Assembly: GCA_963565915.1 (NCBI GenBank)
Contig: OY751493.1
Span: 620,001-684,000 of the forward strand
Direction of reading: 5' to 3'
Length of the DNA stretch: 64,000 nt
Source of the DNA: Entoloma clypeatum
Lineage: Eukaryota > Basidiomycota > Agaricomycetes > Agaricales > Entolomataceae
Part shown: in pieces, positions 52,478 to 63,125 of the stretch
How the letters are laid out: each line of letters begins with the position of its first letter
Numbering within the stretch: the stretch's first letter is position 1
Notes under the pieces: model-generated
What the model was told of the DNA's origin: nothing
Seen by the model: only the letters and a program-made list of their open reading frames with translations
Databases searched by the model: none
Made by a program: the position numbers and the translations under genes

Positions 52478-54341
52478 TTGCAACCCGCGCTCAGAAAAGA
52501 GCCGACGGAGTTGCATGAGGGCGATGATGAATCTTGGAAAATTGAGTATTAATAACTGAAAAGAGAATCCAAGATGGATCTAGACGAGGCCGTTGAGGAC
52601 TCAATGAACTTGATGAACTCGGAAATGACTCACCGTTCGAGACATACGAGCGTGAAACGGTACCCTCTGAAAGGTTAGGACAAGATCGCCATGAAAACAT
52701 GATTTGAATCTAAAAGGAATTGGACGACCCACCTCGTTAATCAGAGAATCGAGGTCTCATGGCACAGACTGCCCAGAGACGCCTCGCAACTGGATTCAAG
52801 GAAAATGGAGTTCAGAATCAGATCTACGCGAATGCACCGTGTCTTGAGGACTCAGTAACAGTGGCGTTCCGCCAAGGATCTCGAACGAGCGGCCTAGACA
52901 CGTCATCGTCAAAAAAAATTGACCTGCAAATGGGCAGACACATATCAGGTCTTGAGGACCATGGAAGCATGTTCGTCGAGATTGACAGGACCAGAAAGTC
53001 ATGATAGGACATCTGACTTGAGAACGTTAGATGCGTCCCACAGGATGACAATGGTACGCACTTGGATAATGAACCTAGACATGAGCAACAGAGAAGCATA
53101 GTGAACATCTACCTTGACATCCTTAACTTGGATCTCAGCTCGTCGCTGGTAGCATCGTAGTATGAAGGAAACTGTACATTGTGACTACGGGATGCGACAT
53201 ATCCATAATTGCTAGTACTACTGGTAACTACGAAATAGAGTGCCGTTTAGGGACCCTCCGGAGAGACCTGTCAAGCACATCATGGTTGAGCATCCCGTTT
53301 GCAAGAAAGAAAAATCTGACAAGGCTCACTGTTCAACATGACGGCGTGGAGCCGAAAGCCCATCAACCGCCACGAAAACGTTGATAACGGAAGGGCTTGA
53401 CCGATGTCTCTGAACGACGAGAGGGACACTCTGGTACCTTGAAATGCCAAAGACGCCCCGCCGATGATCTGGAACCAAAACATATTGACCGTGGAATGGA
53501 CAGTAATCGAGACGAACCCTACTCGCCCTGAAATCCCACGTATTATGACGGAAACGAAACGCCCGAGACCGTTGGACAGACAGAAACTGAGGTTCGCATG
53601 ACTGTGCATCCTCGAGCTGTAGAAAGGCGTGATATGGCCATAAATCGATGATGCTCGATTTATGGTGGACGTAGCTCGTTGGGAATGGCCGTGAAGCGTC
53701 GTCTCCCAGGGTAGTACCACACAAAATGGCTCGGACTTGCAGCCGGAGACGCCCATGGACGAGGACTCGAGCCTGAGCCTAAAACGCCAACCTTCGTCAA
53801 CGGTTGACTCGGAGAGTCAATTGTATTGTCTGGGGAGGGATATACATGAGTTACATACCTGGTGTTGCCCTTTCACCCATAAAATTTCGAGACCTTTGAA
53901 ATTAATAAGTCGTGCTCGAGATTCTGAACCGTCGAGAGCCCGACAGCGCCTTCGAATGATGATAATCAATGCCGACCAATGAAAAGAAAAGACTTACCGT
54001 TGAATGAACAAGACGCGGCCGGGAACGGCTGGCGCGCGATGGAAGGGCGTGCCCTTTCGCGATCTTGAAGTGGACAAATGACACCGTTTTGGAGTGAGCA
54101 AGAACAGCCTACGCCAGGACAGGCCGTTAGGGAGACAAGCGAGTTGAAACGAGGAACCTACACATAGAACGGTGCCCACGGGCGAAGTTAGGTGTGCTGA
54201 AACGATACAAGACTTACCGATCATCGAGAACGTACCATGTGCCAACGCCCTGGACCCTACTCGATGATTGGTGCCAAATTTGAAAAAGACTTGCCGAAAC
54301 AGACTTGACGGTCCGTTCTTGAGGTCTTACATGATCCTAAA
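52478..54341 (+). other. Gypsy B internal region without recognisable pol
   Basis: The first 60 bases resemble the start of the gag-pol linker of gypsy C (GTTGCATGAGGGCGA). Beyond that no protease, RT, RNase H or integrase motif was seen in any frame. Open frames are short, with stops on both strands. It may be replaced or strongly decayed sequence. Confidence 0.5.
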
Positions 54342-54652
54342 TGTTGAAGTTCCACCTGGGCGCTAGCCACAGGTGTACTGAGCAACACGGCTACAGTGGA
54401 AGTACTCTACGATACCGCTATAGTCACTTACATGGTTTGGAAGGGGGTAAGGCTGGTGAGAGCGGTTGAGGCTGGTGAGAGCGATGGAGCTGGTTAAGAG
54501 TCAAGAGACAACTTGTTGATATTGACAGTTTCCTGGTCTTATATACCGTACTACTGTTTGTACCAACCAAACAAGTATGTAATGAAGATATGTAAAGGTC
54601 ACGTGATGTAATCTAATCTAATCTAATCTACGTGATGGGAAAAGTTTCAACA
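54342..54652 (-). repeat. 3' LTR of copia 2
   Basis: 311 bases, TGTTGAAGTT...GTTTCAACA. It has one extra A relative to copia 1 (GGTTTGGAAGGGGG) and several CpG-type differences from it. Confidence 0.95.
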
Positions 54653-54729
54653 CCCCCCCATATTTAGTACATACTTCTAAATACATCTTACTTTTTCCCA
54701 CATATATATATATAGGTACTCTGTTTCGC

Positions 54730-57700
54730 CTAGTTTTTTATCAATCCGAAGTACGGGATAAACTTGGAAAAGAGGATTTTTCCCAGATTCTTAGTTAAAA
54801 GGTCTGCGGGGTTGTTCACTCCTTCAATGAATTCGACCGTAATTATTCCTTCAGAGACTTTTTCTCTGACGAAGTGGAATCGCACGTCAATGTGCTTGGA
54901 TCGCTTCTCAGTCACAGGGTTGGATGCGATAAAGACGGAGCCGTTGTTATCTCCATAGATCGGTACTGATCCGATCTGCATTCCAAGTTCGGCAAGCATG
55001 CTTCTCAGCCATGTTGCTGCGCGACTGCAATCTGATAGCGCCATATATTCTGCTTCTGTAGAAGAGAGGGCGATGGTTTTTTGCGCCGATGATACCCATG
55101 TTATTGCTCCAGACGCCAGTGATATGAAGAAGCCGGTGGTAGACCTCCTCGTGTTCTCATCTGACGCCCAGTCGGAGTCTGTGAATGCATAGATCCCTTT
55201 CCCTGAGTCCCCATCATACATTATTGCGTAATTTTTTGTTGCCTTTAAATATCTGCAAATATCCCTAGCCACCTCTAAATGGCGTTTTGTGGGATTTGCG
55301 GAAAATTGGGACATTTTGATTACAGCAAAGCAGATGTCAGGCCTCGTTCCAATCATCAGATATAGGAGTGATCCGATGACGGATTGGTACTTGGATCGAA
55401 GTTCCGCATTGGGTTCATCTTCGGACGCCATGGGTTTGTAGCCCGTAGGGAGTGGGGTATGGGTGGCGTTAGATTCGCTCATCCCCATGCGTGCCAGAAT
55501 TTTCTCAAGGTAAGGTACTTGATCAATGAAGATCCTCTTCCCACGTTGCCTTATTTGGATTGAGAGAAATTCCTTTGGTTCCCCATCGGGCACTAGGTGA
55601 CCTAGGTCCCTGCATTCCCATGTTGTCATGAAGGCCTTCTTCTTTTCTAGCGTATATTCCCGGTTTGTGCCGAGAAAAGCAGAGTCGTCGACATAGATGA
55701 CGGCAATTACAATTTCCCCGTTGGTACTTTTGTGAATGAATACTCCCGCATCGGAGTGAAGCCGGACAAAGCCGAGCTTTTTCATGGAGGAATCAAGTTC
55801 CCTCCACCAGGCTAATGCGGCCTGCTTAAGTCCATATAGAGCTTTGAATAGTTGGTACACGAGGTGTTCTTTCCCTTTTACTATGTAGCCCTCAGGCTGT
55901 CGCATATAGATGACTTCACGGAGCGTTCCATAGAGGAAGGCTGATGAGACGTCCAATAGAGTCATGAACCACCCTTCAAGGGCTGTCAATGCCAGTATTA
56001 GCCGGACGGTTTCATATCTTACGACTGGTGAGAAGATCTGATCAAAGTCGATCCCTTCTACCTGTGAGAAGCCTTTTGCGACGAGGCGCGCTTTCAGACG
56101 CCCATCGGACTTTTCGTTGTAAACCCATTTGTTCCTTAGAGCTTTCCTCCCTGCAGGCAGGGGTACTAGCTCCGTGATCACCCCGCGGCGTTTGAGCATG
56201 TCTAGCTCTTTACGTTCAGCCGCATACCAGTCTTCTTTATTTGGAAGAGGGTATATGTCTTTATGGGACATGTCGACAATGCCAACTTGGACTGATATTG
56301 CCTCCATCAGGAGGTCATTCATCCATGCCGTTTGACCGCCCAATCTCCGTCTTCGATCTAATTTTTCAAGATCAGATGCTGGAGTGTCTTCCCCATAGAT
56401 GCTTCCTGGCATCTTCCGAACTCGTCGTTCCCTGATCGGTCGATCTGGTACTTGCTCGGGTTCCGGAGTGGGTACTCGCGGTTCGTCATCAGGCTCACTG
56501 GCAGGCAGTTCGTTGTCTGATTCAGGTTGATCCTGTTCAATGGGAACTGGGATATGAGGTGTTTCGCTGTGACTATCGTCATCATTGCTGCCGGGAATGA
56601 GATCCTCAAACTCATCAGCCGGTTCTGGGTTTTCCATTTCTGGGTGGTTTTCTGGCAACGGGTCAATGTGGCATCTAGGGTACTTGCTTTCATCAAAGAT
56701 AGCTTTCCCGCCCATGAAAATCGTGTTGGTCTCAGGATCCATGAAGCGGTATCCTTTGACCCCTGGTTTCGATCCGAGATAAATCATCAATCGGGATCTT
56801 GATTCCAGGGAGTTCCTATGTTTCTCCTTTGGGATATATACATATGCCTGACATCCAAATACTCTGACACTAGACATGTCGGGGATCTCATTGGTCACCC
56901 TGAAGTAAGGGGTTTTCCATTCAAGACGCTGCATGGGGGTTCTGTTGTAGAGAAATGCTGCGTGTTCCAAACAGAATTCCCACCACATGGGCGGTAAGCA
57001 TGCATCGAAGCGCAATGCCTGAGATTTTTCCCACAGTGTTCAATTGATCCTTTCTGCTCTACCATTCTGCTGGTGCTGATATGGGAGCGTGACGTCGATC
57101 AGAATTCCATGATCGGCAAGTACATCCTTGTATTCGTTAAATTCTCCACCTCCATCAACCCGCCATTTTTTAGGGGTAGCGGCAAATTGATTCTGGATCA
57201 TCGCAAGGAATTGTTTCAGCGCCGTGGTGGCGCCTGACTTCTTCCTAAGCAAGACGACCCAGACATGGGATGAAAAATCGTCCAAAAAGGTAAGGAAATA
57301 TTTGTACTTATGGTACGATGCCGTGGATATCTGTTTCAGGTCTGAATGAATCAGATCGAAGGGTTTGACAGCCCTGGTCATTGAATTGGGGTATGACTGA
57401 TTCGGCATTTTCCCTTTGAGACACCCTGTGCAGTTTTCCTGTGATTTCTCACGTACTAATGTTTTGGGTACTCCTTTGGTACTGGTGGGAATCTTATTGA
57501 GCGCCTGGTCATTTGGGTGGCCAAGGCGTTTATGCCATGTTTCAACAGTGATTTCGCTAGAGATCGCATGGATTTGGTCATAGCGTATTTCAGTGTCTAA
57601 CCAGTAAATGGTTTGTCCAAGAATGTGAGGCGAGAACTGTATTTTGTTCTGTCCTTTGGAGATGTTAATTTCTCCGCACATTCCGTCTACTTTGTAACCG

Positions 57701-59382
57701 TGATTAAGGAAGACGCCTAGGGACAATAGGCGTGTGTCCATGTCCGGAATGTAGAATACGGGTCGGAGAAGATGGGTTTTTATTTCCCCATTTAGGGTAT
57801 GCCGTACTGGAACGGCCCCAACTCCGAGAATTTCCAGTTTCTTTCCCTTTGCAGCTGTTTGGACAAATCGCTTAGCCTTGAGAGGCCTGTAGTACGTGAA
57901 GTCTTTAAACTCATGGGTAAAGTGTAATGATGCGCCGGAATCTAAGATCCACTGAGCGCGTTCTTTTTCCTTACAGTGTGTACAAGAGGCAAAATGTTTA
58001 ATATATTTTTTGTGTAGATCACTGCTGAAGTGATCTACGCACTCTGTAGTGGTACTGGCTAATATATTATACGTCTGTTGAGAGACATAATTAGCTTTCC
58101 GCATTTGGTAAGGTTTGAGAGAAGAATGTGACGAACCGTCAAGTTCGATCAGCCCATCTTCGAATTGATCCGGCCCCATCCGCTCGCTTTGATGGTCTAT
58201 GTCCATCATCTTCAGCGATTCTTCTATCGACGGGGCTACGCGACGCTGTTTAGCCGGCCTTTCGTCGATGTCAGGAATGATGGTGTCTAGGATACGAAGA
58301 TTCGATCCTGAGGGGCGAGCACCAATGCCACGCGCGAGTTTGCGGACATGGTCGTTCTTTTTCCACACGGATGGTTTTCCAGAAGGAATCCCGGTGTACT
58401 GTGACGGAGGGGGGTTCATTCGTTGCAGGAGCGACTGCATCTTTGCGGAATCGGGCTGTGCGGTACTTGTCGTTTTCCCGCGACCAGTGACGGTGGTGAA
58501 GGATGGCGGCGGAAGAGGAGGGAAGTGGATGGCGGGAGCAACAAACTCAACCGTTTCTTCCACATGGTCGGACGCGTTGTCCGCAGTGTTGGCGTTTTTC
58601 TTTTGATTGCGCCAGCGTCCTTTTCCCTTCTTCTTTTCAGAAGCGGTACTATGGTCGGTCGAGTTAGGCTGCTCGTCAGCATCGTTCTGTGAGGTACTCG
58701 GCTTCTGCTGCCTTTCCCATTTGGGGTCCTGCCCCTTTCGCTTTGTCCCAGAAATTTTCCGGGCCTGCTCATTGGACGCACGAGTAGACCCGACCGCATA
58801 CTTGCGCCGGTATTCAGAGATGATGCTTTCGGCGACGGCTTTGTAGGTGAAATCATCGGCATCGTAGACCTGGAAAAGGGTGGTGGAGAGTGACGACCAG
58901 GCGTCGGGAATTGCATTGGCCAGGATCATTGCCTGCATCAGGTCGGGCACGACAAAGCTTGAATCGGCGAGCCGGGCGAAGAGAGACCCCAGGCGTTCAA
59001 TTTCAGGTACTGGGTCGCGTCCAGACAGTTTGTAGGTGGCGGCGGCCTTGAAATCGCCGAAGATGACGGCCGGGGATACCTTAGAGTAGGCATCCTTGAG
59101 CGTTTTCCACGCGCCAAGTGCCGAGGTGCTGTCCTTGATGTGGCGTCTGATCGCCTCAGAGACCTTCAGGCGTATCGCCCCGAGAGCTACGTCGTCGTCC
59201 CTGATCCAAGCTTTTTCTTCCTTGCGGAAGCCGGGCTGGTCGACTGTAGTAGCCAGCACAGGGGGGGCGGCAGCAGTGGCACCAGGGGTGGAGACCGTGG
59301 TGGTGAAGTCGGCGATCACAGGGCGGGTGATGTCGCCAGAAACGAGGCGCCAAACTCCTTGATGGAGGAGGTAGGACTTCAT
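54730..59382 (-). pseudogene. Copia 2 Gag-Pol, start deleted and one nonsense codon
   Basis: The sequence follows the copia 1 polyprotein closely from SWAEKMKSYLLHQ onward. The frame is divided by TGA at 57040-57042, at the Arg in the integrase motif GRAERINRT; copia 1 has CGA there. The upstream frame has 780 codons (gag, protease with WILDSGASLHF, most of integrase) and the downstream frame 761 (integrase end, RT with YVDD, RNase H). Apart from the lost N-terminus and this stop no other break was seen. The protein could not be made in full from this copy. Confidence 0.95.
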
Positions 59383-59468
59383 CTTTTCGGCCCAACTTTG
59401 GTAGAGTGGGCAGGTACTCGCTGTTGCCAGCGTTTCCCAAGTCCCTCTGCTATCCGGGGCCCATAACC

Positions 59469-59779
59469 TGTTGAAGTTCCACCTGGGCGCTAGCCACAGG
59501 TGTACTGAGCAACACGGCTACAGTGGAAGTACTCTACGATACCGCTATAGTCACTTACATGGTTTGGAAGGGGGTAAGGCTGGTGAGAGCGGTTGAGGCT
59601 GGTGAGAGCGATGGAGCTGGTTAAGAGTCAAGAGACAACTTGTTGATATTGACAGTTTCCTGGTCTTATATACCGTACTACTGTTTGTACCAACCAAACA
59701 AGTATGTAATGAAGATATGTAAAGGTCACGTGATGTAATCTAATCTAATCTAATCTACGTGATGGGAAAAGTTTCAACA
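59469..59779 (-). repeat. 5' LTR of copia 2
   Basis: Same sequence as 54342-54652. The primer site GGTTATGGGCCCCGGATAG adjoins it at about 59446-59468 on the minus strand. Confidence 0.95.
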
Positions 59780-59784
59780 CTAAA

Positions 59785-60220
59785 GACTTAAATAAAAGAA
59801 TAGAAATGAAATGATAAGACACCACTTACTTGAGGGCGTCGAACGAAACTCGACGGAGCAAGGACGGAAGCAAAGAGACAAAGACTTGCCGCCTCTCATT
59901 GTTGATGTCGTGACTGAATCAACGGATGACCAATTGATCACATGATGCACACGACGCGTCTAGATGGAACGGGCGTCAAGCAGGGAGTCACATACACTCG
60001 ACTGAAGGCGTTGAGTTGTTGAAACTCACCCACGGTCCGCATAGACACTGGAATGCAATGCCGGCACTCCGTCGTTTGCTGGTCTGCCCACGCGGACATG
60101 TAAATGAAGGAAAACTGCGAAATAAAAAGAATAAAATAAAATTTGAGGAACCTGATGACCCGAAAAATAAGACCATACCCTGAAATGATTGGGGACAATC
60201 AATTTTAAGTGTGGGGGAGA
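59785..60220 (+). other. 3' end of gypsy B internal region
   Basis: About 430 bases without a coding motif, ending in the purine-rich AAGTGTGGGGGAGA that abuts the 3' LTR and would serve as polypurine tract. Confidence 0.6.
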
Positions 60221-61320
60221 TGATACGACCGCTGCGCGGCTGTGTGTGAAAATTCACTTTTCCCACAGTTTTGTCAATATAAGAATATAATGCTGGCCCC
60301 TTCACAAACATATTCTATTGGAACTGATGGTACTACTGGCTACCTAAGAGTGTCTAAATACCACTGGACCACCTTTGGTCATGATCTTGGGAACAGTCAC
60401 TTTGAGGGCTTAACCAAAACTTGACACAAAACACTTTATTTCTCAATGGATAAGACCATTGAGGGGACCAGTCATTAATAAGAATATTCTATGACATATC
60501 ACCCTATCCAATCACTACTATTGACTATGGACAATCTGAGGGCTCGGGGGACTCATATTAATGAGCAGGATGCCCAGCATCACAGTGTACGACACGCGAT
60601 CACAGATGCCGTGATGCCGATCTGTGTGACTTACCAGAAATAGACCGAACCCTGGAAACGGGTTCCCGGTCCGTGACGCTTCAGACCGATCAATGACAAC
60701 CGGGAACTTGATTGATTGATCGACAACATCAATATTGATGCGGCGTTCTAGAATGCTCACGAAACGACGCGTTCTTGTCGCTCCACTCCGCCAGGGCCGG
60801 TTGCCCTCTCGACACCTCGGAAATATGTTTAAAGGACCCCTGTGAATATTTGGACCATGCCCAAATAACAGATACCCTGGAAACTGATTTGTTATGGACA
60901 TATCTTGTGATAAACCTTATATATATATTTCATCTCTTGTCATGTATAAAAACTGTAGTTTCCTGCCATGTACTGTAGATTAGAAAGGCCCCCCAGCCAG
61001 ATCCAATCCCTCTCTCTCTCTCAGTGATTGATTGAGTGGTTAGATTTTCTAAGTCTCATCCAAAGGGAGTCTCAGTGAACCCTGAGGAAACTCAATCTCA
61101 TATTATTATTTTATTTGATCAAAACCCTTGATTGTCGACGCGTGACCTCGCGACGACTTTCTACAACAGACAAACAAGTCTAACTACTTACAAAATAAGT
61201 GGTTAAGTTCCCGCCACCCTTGAACTAATTGTTGAGAGTGTTGTGGGGTGTTTGAGGTGTTTGTAGAGCTCTGACCAGAGTCTCTCGCATTTTCGGCGCT
61301 CGTCACAAACTCGCTTCTCA
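60221..61320 (+). repeat. 3' LTR of gypsy B
   Basis: 1100 bases, two visible differences from the 5' LTR, both consistent with CpG transitions (TGCG/TGTG near the start, TTGG/TCGG near the end). Confidence 0.9.
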
Positions 61321-61321
61321 C

Positions 61322-61361
61322 CGAGTATCCAGAGAAACTGGGCCCCTTATCACGCCTATAG
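61322..61361 (+). pseudogene. Last codons of gypsy A pol after the gypsy B insertion
   Basis: The frame left at 49131 (chromodomain tail ADFHS) resumes here as EYPEKLGPLSRL and ends with TAG at 61359-61361. The clean continuation fixes the insertion point of gypsy B. Several AATAAA words follow on the + strand at about 61388-61405. Confidence 0.85.
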
Positions 61362-61432
61362 AACCGCGCAAGACATTGATATTGCAAAATAAATAAATAA
61401 AAATAATAACAAAAAATTAGAGGGGGGAGGGG

Positions 61433-62288
61433 CTACTGGGTTTTGGCCTTCTTGGCCGGCGGACCGTTGTCCTCCGACTCATCCTCTGTTTCTCCCTCCA
61501 CCTCCTGTTTCTCTGCTTGCAGCTCCGCAAGCTCCCCGTCCGCCAACCCCTTGTCCTCCCCCTCGTCTTTTTCCTCATCCTCTTCCTCTCCTTCTTCCTC
61601 TTCTCCGTCCTCCGTCTCCGACTCCGGAGCCGCCGCCTCCAGAAGGAAGTTCCGGTAGGCGAGGTGGTTGTTCATAATTTGAAGCTGCCGGAGCAGCGCC
61701 CAACCGACCCTCACCGACTGCTCCTCTCTCTCCTCCCGGAGCCCCCGGAGCTCCTCCGCGACCCCTGCGCCGCAGCAGCTTTTCACCCCACTCGGGCCCG
61801 CAACCTCCGCGATGGCCTCCTCCGTCTTCCCCCGTTTCCGCTTCGCCCTCGTCTCGCCGGGTTTCAGGCAAACCCGTTTGTCGTCTTTACACCGCTGGCA
61901 TGCAGTGCCCTTCCCCTGCCTAAGGAGACTGTCAGTAAGAAAAAGAAGATGAAAAAGCGGGTACTCACAATGGCCACCCGCACCCCACCTTCGCCTGCAC
62001 ACAGGTCTGACACGCCTCCCCCCGGACCTCCGAGTCCTCCGCTCCACTCTCCGCCCTCTGTTTCCCCGCCTTCTTTGCCCTCTTCCTCTCCGCCTCTGCC
62101 TCCGCCTTCGCCTCTGCCTTCTTCTTTGCCTCTGCCTCCCTCGCCCTCCTCTCGGCCTCGGCCTTCTTTCTTGCCTCCACCTCCTCCTTCTCCTTGCATA
62201 TCTGTGCCAGACGGCGCAGGAGCTCCTCTTCGGAGTCGTCGAGGTTGGCGCTGGAGCGCGCGGGTTGTGTGTTTGAGTCTTGGGGCAT
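61433..62288 (-). CDS. Antisense cargo gene of gypsy A: Zn2Cys6-like, acidic coiled-coil protein, 268 residues
   Basis: Exons 62288-61969 and 61919-61433 on the minus strand, with a 49-nt GT-AG intron (GTGAGT...TTAG), give 268 residues. Order: Ser-rich start (MPQDSNTQPARSSANL); long charged coiled coil of Glu/Ala/Lys/Arg (about residues 25-85); cysteines CQTCVQAKVGC and CQRCKDDKRVC separated by ten residues, an exact CX2CX6CX10CX2CX6C pattern of Zn2Cys6 clusters; a basic patch TRAKRKRGK; a helical part with LLRQLQIMNNHLAYRNFLLE; a strongly acidic tail; and a final PPAKKAKT that resembles a nuclear signal. The intron splits the cluster. The start is 119 bases inside the 3' LTR and the stop converges on pol 72 bases away. 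Being antisense, the intron would not be spliced from the genomic RNA. DNA binding and nuclear role are inferred. An opposite + strand frame of 260 codons is Ser/Pro low complexity and was rejected. Confidence 0.75.
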
Positions 62289-62407
62289 GTTGGTGGTAAC
62301 TGGAAGAAAACCCTTGGGCCGCTCATCTCCATTAAATAACCGAGACCACATGACCTTGTTTATTTTCTCGCGGTCTTCCATGGGTGTCAGACCTAAGAGG
62401 GGAATAC

Positions 62408-63120
62408 TGTTATATCCGTCTCCGAACCTCCGATCCACTCCGATCGTCCTCCGACATTCCGGACATCTGTTACCTCCGCATCTCCGCACATTGCCATCAT
62501 GCATTTCATATTCATAACTCCATGCCTTTATGCATTTCATATTCATATTCCCGTTTACTTATGCATGGCCTTTTCCGCATGGTCCGTTGACCGACATCTC
62601 CGATGTTCGTTACAGTCGCTGGCAACTTACGCCACAACTCCGGACCTACTCCGACCATCTCCGTAAAGTAATCTCATTTAGGTATTTAAGCTCGTACCAT
62701 ACCTGTAGTTCCTCAGTTTGAATATCAACAAAGTTCACTCCTCTACTCCCCGTTCATGCCAGAGATCCTCGCTGTGGTACAATACGCCGACGACATCGTC
62801 ATCTACTGCTCTTCCTCCATCGTTACCCTTCGATGAGCTCAGTACTGTGTCCGAGTCACAACTCCGATGTCGTCCGACCATTTCCACGTCAACGTGTCTC
62901 TCACCGAGATCTTTCTGAGGACCTCTGCACCTCCGACCTCTCCTCCGACCTCCTGAAATTGGGACACCTTATCCAACAAACGGCGGCGCAACACATACAT
63001 TGAAGCCACGTCCCTCCCCTTCGTCGTTCCTCCGCATTTCCGGAGTTCCGCTCCGGTCTCAGTCCTACGTCCGACCTCCGACGGACTCCGACAAAGCTCC
63101 GACGTTTCACCTACTTAACA
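62408..63120 (+). repeat. 3' LTR of gypsy A
   Basis: 713 bases, about 98% identical to 42026-42737. Preceded by the purine tract AAGAGGGGAA and followed by the duplicated AGTTA. It also contains the 26-codon YADD peptide (62756-62836). Confidence 0.95.
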
Positions 63121-63125
63121 AGTTA

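Larger units (their letters stand above)
54342..59779 (-). mobile_element. Copia element 2, internally deleted, identical LTRs
   Basis: 311-base LTRs at 54342-54652 and 59469-59779 appear identical. The 5-bp duplication CTAAA lies at 54337-54341 and 59780-59784. Relative to copia 1 about 351 bases are missing (22568-22918 of that copy). The break lies in the word GGTAG, present at both ends of the lost segment. The deletion removes the start codon and leader but keeps the primer site and LTR. Confidence 0.95.
49132..61320 (+). mobile_element. Gypsy B: gag-only LTR element nested in gypsy A, itself interrupted by copia 2
   Basis: LTRs of 1100 bases (49132-50231 and 60221-61320) start TGATACGACC and end CGCTTCTCA. 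I see two differences, both at CpG. The left flank reads TCCGC and the right flank CCGAG; comparison with the restored gypsy A reading frame suggests a 4-bp duplication CCGA with one change. Own length is about 6.7 kb without copia 2. Only gag is recognisable; no protease, RT or integrase was found. Confidence 0.9.
42026..63120 (+). mobile_element. Gypsy A: chromovirus-type LTR element with nested insertions and an antisense gene
   Basis: LTRs at 42026-42737 and 62408-63120 start TGTTATATCC and end CTTAACA. The exact 5-bp duplication AGTTA flanks them (42021-42025, 63121-63125), proving that they are one insertion. The element's own sequence is about 7.3 kb once the Tc1 element (44621-46238) and gypsy B (49132-61320) are removed. 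Order: gag, protease, RT, RNase H, integrase, chromodomain, stop at 61359-61361, antisense gene 62288-61433, polypurine tract AAGAGGGGAA, 3' LTR. I count 13 differences between the LTRs, 12 of them transitions at CpG. Pol is broken. Confidence 0.95.

Noticed and set aside
58199..59466. Frames of 80-135 codons on the + strand opposite copia 1 and copia 2
   Set aside because: Identical shadows occur at both copia copies and mirror the minus-strand polyprotein; no independent motif.
61517..62299. 260-codon + strand frame opposite the antisense gene
   Set aside because: It is Ser/Pro/Leu low complexity created by the Glu/Ala/Arg-rich coding on the other strand. The minus strand has a good intron, paired cysteine motifs and a sensible start and stop.
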